A stretch of 64,000 nt of DNA from Thiothrix nivea DSM 5205 (GCF_000260135.1 NZ_JH651384.1:437693-501692), one strand, 5' to 3'. Counted from the first letter of the stretch, positions 34,801 to 42,667 are shown. Numbers and translations are program-made. Notes: generated by a model not told the origin, from the letters alone.

Positions 34801-36026
34801 CGGCTACGCACTTCCACGCCCTCGGCTTGCCCGTCAGCCTGACGGGTAATCAGTTGCGGTTCGCCATTCAAACTGACACGCCCCAGACGGATGTCGGGCA
34901 ACGCTTCCAGACGCGATTCCTGCGCCAACGTACCCGTCAACTGGTCTTGCAGGGTGTAACCGCCACCATCGAAATCCAGCCACAACTGACGTTGCAGGCT
35001 CAGTTGCGCGGGGCTGGATGCCATACCCCGATGTTGCTCCACCAGCTCCATGTTGCTGCCACTGGTCATCAGGTAGGCGGGCAAACTGGCCCAATCGCCC
35101 GGCAGGCGGGTCTGGCTGGGGTCGATGCTGCTGACACCTTCCACCTGCACCTGATGTACGGATGGGTCAGCAGCAAACACCCAAACTTCTTCTGTCGGCC
35201 ACGGCGCGATGCTGGCAGGCAGGGCTAGAGAGGTGAGGTTGGTAGGCGCGCGCCCGGTCAACTTGAGCATCCATTCACCGGGGCGCAGTTGCACTTGCAG
35301 TTTGCCATCCTGCCCCATGCGTGCAGGCAAGGGGCTATCCAGATGTAGGGGAATGAAACCATCCAGCAAGACTGGCGCAAGTTCAGCTTGCCGTTGCTTG
35401 CCTGCTACCCGTAGCTGAATGCTGGTGGTCACTTGTAGTGGATGGGTATCTTCAACCTTGCGGAAAACCTGCACATCAAGGTTGTCTTCACTAACTTCCT
35501 GGGTATTGCTGCTCAACCACAGGCTGCCAGCTGCGTTGAATTCAGGGGTGGTAACCGCAGTACCGTTCACCGACAGTTTGATTAACCCGGTTTCAGGGGC
35601 GGCAAACAGGGCTTCGGGCAGTTTATCCCAGAAGAATCGCCCACTAATGTCATGGCTGCCAGCGGGCAATGTCAATGTTGGATAACTGTTCTGTTCGGTG
35701 ACGACAAGCGGGGTATTTTCGCCGCTTTGTACCTGTTGCGGCCAATGTTTCGCGTCACCGGGCAAGCGTATGGGTGCTTCGCCGTAAATTTCCCAATGCT
35801 GGGTAAAAGTACCACCTGTATCAGTCAGCTGTAATTCCAACGAACCCGGCCAAGCACATTGGCGCTGTTCGGCGTTGTAAAAGTAAGGGCAGTTGCGGTC
35901 TTCATGGCCATCGAGCACCCAGCCAACCCAAGGCTTTAACGGCTCGGGAACCTGCTCAGACGACAGTGGGCTGGCGTTAGCTGCTGAGAACAGAACACAC
36001 AGCAGCAGCGATAGAATGCGCACCAT
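31863..36026 (-). CDS. very large exported membrane protein of unknown function
   Basis: 1387 residues. Signal peptide MVRILSLLLCVLFSAANA; then ~450 residues of predicted beta-rich periplasmic domain (conserved-looking GWVLDGHEDRNCPYFYNAEQ with paired Cys, GRFFWDKLPE). A cluster of helices (about 480-580) is followed by a Pro/Ala/Met-rich loop, another helix, a second large soluble region (LPHCAQIDAMEMQLQTNSLS onward) and five or so C-terminal helices. I do not recognise a catalytic domain. It resembles uncharacterised proteins that sit alone in gammaproteobacterial genomes. Its end overlaps ygiC on the opposite strand. Confidence 0.7.
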   Translation of the reverse strand: MVRILSLLLCVLFSAANASPLSSEQVPEPLKPWVGWVLDGHEDRNCPYFYNAEQRQCAWPGSLELQLTDTGGTFTQHWEIYGEAPIRLPGDAKHWPQQVQSGENTPLVVTEQNSYPTLTLPAGSHDISGRFFWDKLPEALFAAPETGLIKLSVNGTAVTTPEFNAAGSLWLSSNTQEVSEDNLDVQVFRKVEDTHPLQVTTSIQLRVAGKQRQAELAPVLLDGFIPLHLDSPLPARMGQDGKLQVQLRPGEWMLKLTGRAPTNLTSLALPASIAPWPTEEVWVFAADPSVHQVQVEGVSSIDPSQTRLPGDWASLPAYLMTSGSNMELVEQHRGMASSPAQLSLQRQLWLDFDGGGYTLQDQLTGTLAQESRLEALPDIRLGRVSLNGEPQLITRQADGQAEGVEVRSRSLNLEADSRYEASNGIPVSGWQQELQQVTTTFHLPPGWLLLAAWGTDNLAATWLQQWNLLDLFLVLLIVVASGYLYGWQWGAVAGIALLLTWHLPAAPQYIWLNLLAVIALVRALPTANASLRTWLERYRWLSLLALVLMVLPFTISTVRTALYPQLEHGHAMQRGGMLEGMPAPAPMATTPAAAPEAEFAADDAMNMVEQAVPQRMERKMADSLSKLAKPVQGYGYSSAASADKAGLGAKREANLRNIDPNSMIQTGPGLPQWQGDTVVLRWSGVIIPEERADLWLLSPLVHSLLKVLGVVVLLVFALRLALLSGFGGGWWQRLRPLRRGGQAAASLLLALPLLMLTVLPTPVDAAEPSTPPIEMLQTLQERLLRAPDCLPHCAQIDAMEMQLQTNSLSARLRVHAATQVALPLPGSQSTWLPQTVLLDGSVTQTLRRDAEQQLWLVLEPGQHDVVLQGELPARSTVALPLQLKPHRVTWEGEGWQVDGLRDNGVPEDQLQLNRTAAVEDVTAQEMPSLPAFVKIRRQLDLGLDWYVTTTITRVSDSAAPITLTVPLLEGEQPLSEQFTVKGEAIQLNLKPQQGTLEWTSSLPQAEKLQLTASNNNAWLEEWQVVASPVWHVEASGLPLSTYVEDAKQGLLLWKPWPDETLNLAINRPQGAEGQTITILNSQLAVEVGKRARDMNLRLNLHSSRGTQHTVTLPEGIELKSLTVDGVKQAIQQQGNKLVLPLLPKKQEAVLEWQETGTMPLSYRFPMLDLGLPSVNSQFSLQLPQDRWVLWAHGPLMGPAVLFWGMLVVLLALSVLLGHSRLTPLKSWQWFLLGIGLSQSSPYLMVLVAGWLVVLAWRGKAPLDGQPYWQFNLLQVGLVVLTLFALSTLIGAVAKGLLGLPEMQITGNGSSAQNLLWYQDRSGNVLEHPVVISVPLLYYRLLMLAWALWLALAALGWLRWGWQAFGQGGLWRHKPPKSATPPDAPRTC

Positions 36027-36072
36027 AGTGATGTCCTAATAAGTATTATTATCAGGGCTATTATCGCCTGAA

Positions 36073-36095
36073 GGGGGCATGGAGTACATGCCCCC
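36073..36095. other. GGGGGCATG hairpin in intergenic region
   Basis: Nine-bp stem GGGGGCATG/CATGCCCCC with 5-nt loop, between the divergent 1387-residue gene and the Uma2 gene. No T-run; could be an operator or an mRNA leader structure. Confidence 0.4.
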
Positions 36096-36385
36096 ATTCG
36101 CTAAAATTTCCGTAACCGCCCGGGAATGCTATGCTTTAACACATAACAAATAGGAGGTTTATAGCATGTCGGCAGCATACGAATTATCACTATCATCTGA
36201 TCACCACATCAGTGAAGCTGATTACCTGGAAGCTGAGAAATCCTCTGAAGAACGTCATGAGTATGTGGACGGGCAGATTTACCTGATGGCAGGCGCGAGC
36301 AAACGGCACAACCGCATTGCCAGAAATTTCATTACACAGATGGAAACAGCCGCCCAGGAAAAAAACTGCGAAGTGTTTTTTGGCT

Positions 36386-37612
36386 CTATGTGGAATACCG
36401 TGGGTAACTGAACTCCAGTTTGCCGCACAGGAAGTAAACCATGTTGATGAGGTTGTGGGTATTGCGGAACCCCCGCGCCCGCCGTTTGGCCAACTGTATT
36501 TTGTGGTTGATGCCTTCGAGGATGCCGTTGGAGATGTGTGATTCAACGAACCGGATGATCCCCGACCAGTGCGCCCGGACGGTGTTGGCAAACGTCTGGA
36601 AGGCCGGGATGCCAGCAGAATCCACCTCATCACACCATTGTTGCAGGAAGGCTTCCGCCGTTTTCCTGTCGGGCATTGTCCACAGGTCGTTGAACAGCAC
36701 CTTGAGACGGTGGGCAGTACCCAGCGTGGGGTAGAGGGTGATGAACGCTGCCAGTGACTGCTCCTGCTGTTCTGACAGGTTATCGTAGTTTTTCAGGAAG
36801 GTGTACTTGTGGCCTTTGAGGTCGGCATGTTCCTTGCGCTCCAGCTTGCGCACCTTGTCCATGGCCTTGTTCAGCAACTGGGTGACGTGGAAATGGTCAA
36901 AGGTGATGGCGGCATCCGGGAAGGCTTCCCCTACCCCGGCAATGAATGCAGGCGACAGGTCAATGCTGACATCGGTGATTTGTGACGGTTTCACCTCATG
37001 GCTGGCTAGGTGTTTCTGGATCTGGGACAGCGTTTCCTTGCCCTTGCCTTCGGTGGCATGGACGACGCGGCGGGCATCCAGGTCAACCCCCACGGTGATG
37101 TAGTTGTGCCCTTTGCGGGTGGAGGTCTCGTCCACCCCCAGCCGGGTGATGCCGGACGGGTCATCCTGCTGGCGGCCTTCACAAACCCAGTGGTTGAACA
37201 CCGTCCAGATGCGTTGCGGGTTGACCCGCATCAGTTCCGCCACCCGGTTGACCGGCATCTCCCGTTCGATCAGTGCCATGGCCAGCGCCTCAAACAGCAG
37301 CGTGAAGCCACTTCCGGGACGCGCCCAGGGGACGGCAACCGTCTCAACCTGACCCGATCCGGTGCGGATGCGCGGGACACGGCAATGCAGGTAACAGGTA
37401 TGCTCAAAGAAGTTCAGGTGCTGCCAACGCCGCTCCACCGTGTCATGCACCGGGCAAGGTTCCCCGCTTTGGTCGGCAAAACGGCTGCCACGCGCGAAGC
37501 TGATACGGATGTGCAATTCCTGGCGTCCTTCCGTCCCGCTGAAGTCGATGCTGTCCACCTGCCAAGGTGAGGTCAGCCCCAAGGCCATTCCAAATAGTGT
37601 GTCGCTGTTCAT
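36386..37612 (-). CDS. ISL3-family transposase
   Basis: 408 residues, intact, and identical to the copy at 43346-44572. DDE transposase with a zinc-finger-like N terminus (CPVHDTVERRWQHLNFFEHTC style, adapted), helix-turn-helix (MPVNRVAELMRVNPQRIW) and the catalytic GVDETSTRKGHNYITVGVDL, VSIDLSPAFIAGV, ITFDHFHVTQLLNKAMDKVR blocks and the C-terminal SHISNGILEGINHKIQLAKR Glu motif. The family assignment rests on these blocks and the 8-bp target duplication. Confidence 0.93.
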   Translation of the reverse strand: MNSDTLFGMALGLTSPWQVDSIDFSGTEGRQELHIRISFARGSRFADQSGEPCPVHDTVERRWQHLNFFEHTCYLHCRVPRIRTGSGQVETVAVPWARPGSGFTLLFEALAMALIEREMPVNRVAELMRVNPQRIWTVFNHWVCEGRQQDDPSGITRLGVDETSTRKGHNYITVGVDLDARRVVHATEGKGKETLSQIQKHLASHEVKPSQITDVSIDLSPAFIAGVGEAFPDAAITFDHFHVTQLLNKAMDKVRKLERKEHADLKGHKYTFLKNYDNLSEQQEQSLAAFITLYPTLGTAHRLKVLFNDLWTMPDRKTAEAFLQQWCDEVDSAGIPAFQTFANTVRAHWSGIIRFVESHISNGILEGINHKIQLAKRRARGFRNTHNLINMVYFLCGKLEFSYPRYST

Positions 37613-37649
37613 ACCCTTAGGATAATCTACCCACTACGATTCACATAGA

Positions 37650-39078
37650 CAATACCTTCGCCACTAAGCCGCCATTTTACGTTCATGAACCCGCCCCAGG
37701 ATGGGAACATTCCTGATCCAGTCCTCAAAATTAATCACTTTGGCGGTTTCAGGAAGTATTTTAAATGCCTCGCGGGCGTAACAGAGGCCGTGGTAGCGTG
37801 CCTTCAGGTCAAGGATGCCCGCCTCATCCGAGGCAGCCAATAATGTCTGGGAGACATTGACCATGAACAGGGACAAATTGGCGGAATTGAAGACCGCCTG
37901 TTGTCGTGTCACCATGAAATCTTCCAGCCCCCAGTGTTGTTTGGCGTCGCGGAAGTTGAACTCGATCTGGAATCTCAGGCGGTAGTCATCCACCAGGTCA
38001 TCTGCTTCCAGTTCCAGGTCAGTGCTGAACAAGATGACCTTGGCCGTTTTGCCGGTTTTGAGGTTTTCCTTGTGGATGATGGCCACATTCAAAGGGTCGG
38101 CAAATTTTTTGTGGATGGCCTTGAACGGGTAGGTACGGGTGCGGATGTTGTGATGGGTTTGTTCGGACTTCAGGTGGGTGGCGGGCAGGTTGTCATAATC
38201 CACCCGCTCCCCATAGGTGCGCCGCCGCCCCTTGCCGGAATAAACGCCTTCCCATTGGAAGTGCAGCGCAGAGTTGCTGCGCAGCTTGGAAATAAGGTGC
38301 AAGCCGGTTTGCCGTGTCATCTGTACGGCGGCAGGGTTGCCAAACGCGCCATCGTAGACGAAGTAAGCCGGTTGCACGGTATCCCCGACCAGCCCAAGCA
38401 GTGTTTTCAGCATCGTCTGCACCTGGAGCATTTCTGCATTGGGTTGGACATCACGGCTGTTACGGTTTTTCGAGCCTTTGGGCCGTCCCCTGCGCTGGTG
38501 GGTTTTGGCTACCTTGGGTTGGGCTGGCGTTTCCGGTTTGGGTGGGGGTTGGATTTGCTCCATCAGGATGGGCCAGGACTTCCGTGTTGCGGTATCCACC
38601 AACGATAGTGTCTGGAACGCAATGCCGGGAACCGCGCGGGAGTAAATGGAAGAGAAAAAGCGTCCCAGGCCAAAGGTCTCCTTCCCGGATTTGGTGACGG
38701 TGGTGGCATCACCAGCTATCAGGATGGCTCCGGTTGAGGCTTTCACCGATGCCTTGGCCAACGTCCAGTTCAACTTGCCCCACGGCAGGGGCTTCACGAA
38801 AAAGCGCTGGATCGTCCGGTAGCTGCCACCTTTGCCTGTCCAGCGGCTGATCCCCAACAAGGTGATACGCCCTGTCATCGTGAGCAATGCCTCACTGATG
38901 GCAGTCAGTTGGCGCAGGGTGCTGCTATCCAGTAGGCAAGACAGGCAGCCAAGAAGCATGGTAAGTTCGTTCATGAGCAGTTGTTGTTATTCTTTGGACT
39001 TTGTTGTGATTGCCCATGGTAACAATGACTGCTCTCTTTTTAACCTATGAACTTACCACCGGTTTGGCGAAGGTATTG
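37650..39078 (-). mobile_element. IS4-superfamily element nested in the ISL3 end (5-bp target duplication)
   Basis: Inverted repeats CAATACCTTCGCCA at both ends (37650 onward; inward from 39078). Direct repeat ATAGA at 37645-37649 and 39079-39083. It lies within the right terminal repeat of ISL3 copy 1, so it probably disabled that copy's transposition. Confidence 0.93.
37664..38974 (-). CDS. IS4-superfamily DDE transposase
   Basis: 436 residues, intact. Catalytic blocks: ILIAGDATTVTKSGKETFGL (first Asp), QPAYFVYDGAFGNPAAVQMT (second Asp) and YRLRFQIEFNFRDAKQHWGL (Y-(2)-R-(3)-E-(6)-K-like motif with the catalytic Glu). An RRGRPKGSKNRNSRD basic linker lies in the middle. The short 5-bp duplication is unlike classical IS4 (10-12 bp), so the subgroup is left open. 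Confidence 0.85.
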   Translation of the reverse strand: MNELTMLLGCLSCLLDSSTLRQLTAISEALLTMTGRITLLGISRWTGKGGSYRTIQRFFVKPLPWGKLNWTLAKASVKASTGAILIAGDATTVTKSGKETFGLGRFFSSIYSRAVPGIAFQTLSLVDTATRKSWPILMEQIQPPPKPETPAQPKVAKTHQRRGRPKGSKNRNSRDVQPNAEMLQVQTMLKTLLGLVGDTVQPAYFVYDGAFGNPAAVQMTRQTGLHLISKLRSNSALHFQWEGVYSGKGRRRTYGERVDYDNLPATHLKSEQTHHNIRTRTYPFKAIHKKFADPLNVAIIHKENLKTGKTAKVILFSTDLELEADDLVDDYRLRFQIEFNFRDAKQHWGLEDFMVTRQQAVFNSANLSLFMVNVSQTLLAASDEAGILDLKARYHGLCYAREAFKILPETAKVINFEDWIRNVPILGRVHERKMAA

Positions 39079-39183
39079 ATAGAGCCTGTTTTTTTCGGAT
39101 ATCAAGATCCGGGCGGCGAAACACAAAACCTATTATTATCCCGACGTGGTAGGTAAGCGTTCAGTAAGCGCCGTTAAATCGCC

Positions 39184-40809
39184 CTACTTGCCCTTGTCAA
39201 AAAAAGGGACTTTTTTCGCACATTTCTCCAGCGGCACATTCCATGGCAGGAGGGCCTCCCATTTTTCCAGGGTGTCGGCCTGGGCGATATGCTCCAGCAG
39301 ATAGCGGATATAGGCATACGGTTCGAGGCCGTTGGCCTTGGCGGTTTCAATCAGGGAATAACAGGCGGCGCTGGCGCGCGCGCCATGCGGGGTGTCGGCA
39401 AACAGCCAGGCTTTGCGGCCCACGGCAAAGGGGCGGATGGCGTTCTCCGCCAGCACATTGCTGATATGCAGGTCGCCGCGTTGGCAGTAGCCACTCAGGT
39501 ATTCCCACTGGTTGAGGCAGTATTCCATCGCCTTGCGGGTGAGGCCGCCTTTCATCACCTTGCCGACCTGCGTTTCCAGCCAGGTTTTCAGTTCGTTGAG
39601 CAGGGGCACGCTCAACTGCTGGCGCAGGCGGTATTTCTCCGCCGTGTCCAGGCCCTTGATGTTGTCCTCGATGCGGTAGAGCCTGCGGATCATGCCCAGG
39701 GCAATATCCGCCAGGGTGGGTTTGCCACGGGCCTGTTTGCCGCCCGCCGCCTTGACGGCCTCCACGAACTTGCGGCGGGCATGGTCCCAGCAGCCAATGC
39801 GGGTGATGGCGTTGTTGCGGCACACGGCGGCGTAACCGGAATAGCCGTCGGCCTGGAAAATGCCGTGGAAGTCCATCAGTAGGCGTTCGGGGACGCTCCC
39901 CGCCCGGCTGGGGTCGTATTCAAACAAGACCGCCACCTGGTTCGGCGGGCCGCCCCGCACCACCCACATCCATTTGTCGGCCTGGGCGGTTTTGCCGTCC
40001 TCCTTCAGCACCTGGATGCGGGTTTCATCGCCTTGCAGGTAAGCGCCGCTGTTCTGGGTTTCGCGCAGCAGGTTGAGCAGGGGTTTGAAGCTGTCCTCCA
40101 GACGGATGATCCAGTGGGCCATGCTGCTGCGGCTGAGTTCCGCGCCGTGGCGTTTGAAAATGCCCTCCAGGCGGTACAGGGGCAGGCCATCGGCGTATTT
40201 GGCGATGATGACCTGCGTCAGCAGGTTGAGGCTGGCATGGCATTTGCCCAACGGATGGGGCGGACGGGCGGCGGCGACCAGCGTTGGCCCGCCATCTGCC
40301 GTTGCCGGGGCGGGATCCTGGCTGGCCCCGGCGGCAAACACGGCTTTTTCCTGCCAGTATTCCAGCACCACCAGTTGCGCCGGGATGTAGTCCAGCTCTT
40401 CCTTGACCTTGGTGAAAAACGTGCGGGTCGCCCCGGCTTTTTCCGCATCACCCAACAACAGCTCCACCCGTTGGCGCTTCAGCCCGGGCGGGAAGCCGCG
40501 CTGGCGTTGGCTGGGGCGGGGCCTGGCGGGTTCCGCCTCCGGCAGTCGTCCGGCGATGTCCTCCAGCGCGGTTGCCAACTCGGCTTCATCAAACAGGTCA
40601 ATCTGGAAGGGGAGCTTTTCAGACTGGGCGCTAAACCGCTGTATTTTGGCCAGGCGCAGCATTTCTTCCAGGAGCTGGATATGGTGGTCACGCTGTTTCA
40701 GGACGGCGGCAAATTCCGCCTCTTGCTGCGCCAGCAACTGGCGCAGGCGGGCAGCGTCCAGGTCGCTATGGGATGTGGTTTTGGGGGCTGGCGGCGGTGC
40801 TAAATCCAT
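39184..40809 (-). CDS. tnpC: IS66 transposase TnpC, intact
   Basis: 541 residues. N-terminal coiled region (RLRQLLAQQEAEFAAVLKQR), zinc-finger/linker, DDE core with YADGLPLYRLEGIFKRHGAE, YLQGDETRIQVL, QADGYSGYAAV, RIGCWDHARRKFVEA and the C-terminal NVLAENAIRPFAVGRKAWLF, TPHGARASAACYSLIETAKA with the catalytic Glu. This is the only complete TnpC in the window and could act on both IS66 copies. Confidence 0.94.
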   Translation of the reverse strand: MDLAPPPAPKTTSHSDLDAARLRQLLAQQEAEFAAVLKQRDHHIQLLEEMLRLAKIQRFSAQSEKLPFQIDLFDEAELATALEDIAGRLPEAEPARPRPSQRQRGFPPGLKRQRVELLLGDAEKAGATRTFFTKVKEELDYIPAQLVVLEYWQEKAVFAAGASQDPAPATADGGPTLVAAARPPHPLGKCHASLNLLTQVIIAKYADGLPLYRLEGIFKRHGAELSRSSMAHWIIRLEDSFKPLLNLLRETQNSGAYLQGDETRIQVLKEDGKTAQADKWMWVVRGGPPNQVAVLFEYDPSRAGSVPERLLMDFHGIFQADGYSGYAAVCRNNAITRIGCWDHARRKFVEAVKAAGGKQARGKPTLADIALGMIRRLYRIEDNIKGLDTAEKYRLRQQLSVPLLNELKTWLETQVGKVMKGGLTRKAMEYCLNQWEYLSGYCQRGDLHISNVLAENAIRPFAVGRKAWLFADTPHGARASAACYSLIETAKANGLEPYAYIRYLLEHIAQADTLEKWEALLPWNVPLEKCAKKVPFFDKGK

Positions 40810-40844
40810 GGGTTAAATGATGACAAAATCATCAGGATAAGTCG

Positions 40845-41213
40845 CTAAAACAGCGCCCCGTAGCACAACTTTTTATGCCCTTTGAGCAGGCTGATGTCAT
40901 AACCGTCCAGCAGCCAGTTGATCTGCTGGGCCGTCAGCGCCATCACCCCGCCATCCCCCGTTTGCGGCCAATGGAACTTCTCTTCCGCCAGGGCTTTGTA
41001 ATACAGCACAAAGCCATTGTCTTCCCAATACAGGCATTTGATTTTCGTGCGCTGGCGGTTGGTGAAGGCGTACAGCGCCCCGGCAAACGGGTCGTGGCCC
41101 AATTCCTGCGCCACGATCGCCGCCAGCCCCTGGGCGGCCTTGCGGAAATCAATGGGCGGGCGGTAAAGGTAAATGTCCGGCATCTCCCCGGCGGGGCGGA
41201 AATAACGGGCCAT
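40845..41213 (-). CDS. tnpB: IS66 accessory protein TnpB
   Basis: 122 residues from ATG 41213, ending HKKLCYGALF, the regular C terminus of the family. Same conserved blocks as in copy 1 (DIYLYRPPIDFRKAAQG, TNRQRTKIKCLYWEDNGF). The ATG overlaps the tnpA stop. It has five A residues where copy 1 has six. Confidence 0.92.
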   Translation of the reverse strand: MARYFRPAGEMPDIYLYRPPIDFRKAAQGLAAIVAQELGHDPFAGALYAFTNRQRTKIKCLYWEDNGFVLYYKALAEEKFHWPQTGDGGVMALTAQQINWLLDGYDISLLKGHKKLCYGALF

Positions 41214-41560
41214 TACAACTGCCCCAGCAACCGGCGCAGCAAGGCCACATTGCCGGGGTGGATATTCCTGATCACCAGGCCATTCGGCAGGGACAGCTCC
41301 AGGCCATCGCCCGTCCGGGCGTCTGTCCCCGGCTGCGCCGGGCGGACAGTCACGAAACCGGAAGGCTCTGGCAATACCGGGCGTTTGCCATCCCCGGGCG
41401 GCTTGCCCGCCGTACCGCATAATTTGCGCCGCCAGTAGACAAAGCCGTGGTAACTCAACTGTTCCTGTTCACAATACTGGACTCCGGAAAGGCCGGAGGA
41501 CTGGAAGCGTTGGAGCTGGGCTTGCCAGTACGCCAGACGCCCATCTTGACCTGGATTCAT
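41213..41560 (-). CDS. tnpA: IS66 accessory protein TnpA
   Basis: 115 residues, the same protein as 6417-6764. First gene of the element, transcribed leftwards from the 41648 end, with tnpB overlapping by one base. Confidence 0.92.
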   Translation of the reverse strand: MNPGQDGRLAYWQAQLQRFQSSGLSGVQYCEQEQLSYHGFVYWRRKLCGTAGKPPGDGKRPVLPEPSGFVTVRPAQPGTDARTGDGLELSLPNGLVIRNIHPGNVALLRRLLGQL

Positions 41561-41654
41561 CGTGTTCTCCCATGCAATCTGTTGCTGATGGGCTGAGTGT
41601 CCGGGATTACGTGGGGCGCTGAAAGGAGGGGGATTTAGAAGCGCTTACTCTCGA

Positions 41655-41874
41655 ATCGTTAAAGCCCTGAAAAATTGGGTGACACCAATTCTTGGCTTGT
41701 TGGGTTTGGCACGGCGCATTGTCAGACTCATGAACCATTGGGCTATCACCAATTCTTGATCTTTTGTTGGGTTGGCACGGTAAATTGTTAAAACCATGAA
41801 TGATTAGGCATCCACCAATTCTTGATCTTTTATTGAATTAGAACGAAGGATTGTTAAGACCCTGAAAAATTAAA
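41655..41874. repeat. three and a half tandem repeats of 63-66 bp
   Basis: Units 41655-41717 (63 bp), 41718-41783 (66), 41784-41849 (66) and a partial from 41850, each opening ATYGTYARAMYC and containing CACCAATTCTTG. All spacings are multiples of three. One frame of the first unit reads IVKALKNWVTPILGLLGLAR, followed by RIVRLMNHWAIT, then stops appear. Either a degenerate protein repeat or a non-coding array beside the IS66 end. Confidence 0.75.
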
Positions 41875-41918
41875 TAGCCGCTGATATAAATATATACTCT
41901 CCGCTTGTGATTATTAAT

Positions 41919-42338
41919 TTATTTTCTACTTGGTTCATATTCTTTATATTGGGGTAGTTTACCTTCAATATCTTCCCAATTTGCTTTTGAGCCTATAAAA
42001 ATATGCCCTATTGGTTTCTCGATAATGTCAGTCTCTAATGTACCTAAGCGAATTCTAATATTTTTTGGGGCTAAGGTATTTTTGCTAAAAATTGGTGAGC
42101 CACAATATTTGCAGAAATACTTTGTTTCTTTTGGCGTTGATTGATAAGCGGCAAGTTCATGTTCACCTTGAATGAAACGAAATTCATCACTATCTACATT
42201 TCCATTTGTAGCATATGCGCTGCCTTGTGCTTTACGGCATTGTGAACAATGACAGCACACTATGTCTTTTATTTCTCCAGTTATTTTGAATTGAACTTTC
42301 CCGCAAAGACAACTGCCAATATAGTTTCTATCAGTCAT
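41919..42338 (-). CDS. GFA-family (glutathione-dependent formaldehyde-activating-like) zinc protein, integron cassette gene
   Basis: 139 residues. Mss4-like zinc fold: GSCLCGKVQFKITGE, CCHCSQCRKAQGSAYATNG, YFCKYCGSPIFSKN. The seven cysteines in CxC, CxxC and CxxC arrangement bind zinc. The family is named after an enzyme that condenses formaldehyde with glutathione, but most members are uncharacterised. AT-rich compared with the chromosome. It begins 40 bp after a cassette junction (GTTAGCC, 42385-42379, minus strand), so it is the gene of an integron cassette whose own attC has been lost on the IS66 side. Confidence 0.85.
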   Translation of the reverse strand: MTDRNYIGSCLCGKVQFKITGEIKDIVCCHCSQCRKAQGSAYATNGNVDSDEFRFIQGEHELAAYQSTPKETKYFCKYCGSPIFSKNTLAPKNIRIRLGTLETDIIEKPIGHIFIGSKANWEDIEGKLPQYKEYEPSRK

Positions 42339-42378
42339 GTTTTTTATCTTTCAATTTAATAGGGTTTTAGGTTTAGGT

Positions 42379-42656
42379 GGCTAACGCGTCGGAGTTGAGT
42401 GGCGCGTTTGTGGCTGCGAAGTGACTCCCGGGGGGAGTCGCTCGCGGGCGCAAATGCGTCCACTCGAACGGGTTGATAGCCAGAGCGCGGAGCGCGGCGG
42501 TTATCAAACCGGGCGAGCGAAGCTCAACTCCGACGCGATAGCGCAGGACCGCGCGAGCGGTTCTGCGCTATCGTCATGCATGACGGGCGCGGCTGGGAGT
42601 AAATTGTGCGAAGTCGCGGGCTGTCACCGCGTCCGTCGTCGATGTGCTTGTTATGC
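42379..42656 (-). other. integron attC site of the MazEF-like cassette, enlarged by a 186-bp insert
   Basis: Minus strand: R'' GCATAAC (42656-42650), stem arm GACGACGGACGCGG, loop region, opposing arm CCGCGCCCGTC, then instead of going straight to R' the 186-bp element, then R' GTTAGCC (42385-42379). Apart from the insert, the core is nearly identical to the site at 48657-48746. R'' GCATAAC is exactly complementary to the GTTATGC that opens the same cassette at 44736-44730, the pairing required in the excised circular cassette. Confidence 0.8.
42386..42571. repeat. 186-bp highly structured element at a cassette junction, copy 1
   Basis: Identical over 186 bp to 44737-44922. Foldable parts (plus strand): closing stem GCGTCGGAGTTGAG with CTCAACTCCGACGC (42386-42399 and 42523-42536, 14 bp perfect) around three hairpins. 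These are TGGCGCGTTTGTG with CGCAAATGCGTCCA enclosing GTGACTCCC/GGGAGTCGC, and GGTTGATAGCC with its partner GGTTATCAAACC. Then comes a separate 16-bp hairpin GATAGCGCAGGACCGC-GCGA-GCGGTTCTGCGCTATC with a GNRA loop. No ORF. In both copies it abuts the GTT of the cassette R' box. Confidence 0.85.
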
Positions 42657-42667
42657 TTTTTTGTGAC

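Larger units (their letters stand above)
36382..39086 (-). mobile_element. ISL3-family element, copy 1, carrying an IS4-superfamily element in its terminal repeat
   Basis: Terminal repeats GGCTCTATGTGGAATACC (left) and GGCTCTATGTGAATCG (right, read inward). The right repeat is split by the IS4-type element, its last three bases (GCC) lying at 39084-39086. An exact 8-bp duplication TGTTTTTT (36374-36381, 39087-39094) proves the nested reading. It inserted into the Uma2 gene. Confidence 0.95.
36166..39155 (+). pseudogene. Uma2-family (PD-(D/E)XK-like) endonuclease gene, split by ISL3 and cut by IS66
   Basis: The N-terminal part, 36166-36381, reads MSAAYELSLSSDHHISEADY and EERHEYVDGQIYLMAGASKRHN up to CEVFF. 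Removing the ISL3 element and one TGTTTTTT repeat continues in frame at 39095 as SDIKIRAAKHKTYYYPDVV, then the IS66 end begins. The YVDGQIYLMAG, CEVFxSDIK and YYYPDVV pattern is the Uma2 family (DUF820), putative restriction-type nucleases abundant in filamentous bacteria and cyanobacteria. The C-terminal half is missing. It is dead as it stands. Confidence 0.88.
39164..41648 (-). mobile_element. IS66-family element, copy 2, no target duplication
   Basis: 2485 bp, the same ends as copy 1 but opposite orientation and with intact tnpC. The flanks (AGCGTTCA left, TCTCGAAT right) do not match, so one side has been lost or rearranged. The left flank itself contains GTAAGCGTTCA (39153-39163), which resembles a second IS66 terminus abutting this one. 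Confidence 0.93.

Noticed and set aside
36373-36411. Intact 81-residue Uma2 protein
   Set aside because: The last residues of this frame come from the ISL3 terminal repeat; the native gene continues at 39095.
41655-41874. Possible CRISPR array
   Set aside because: Units are contiguous 63-66 bp tandem repeats with no unique spacers and no cas genes.
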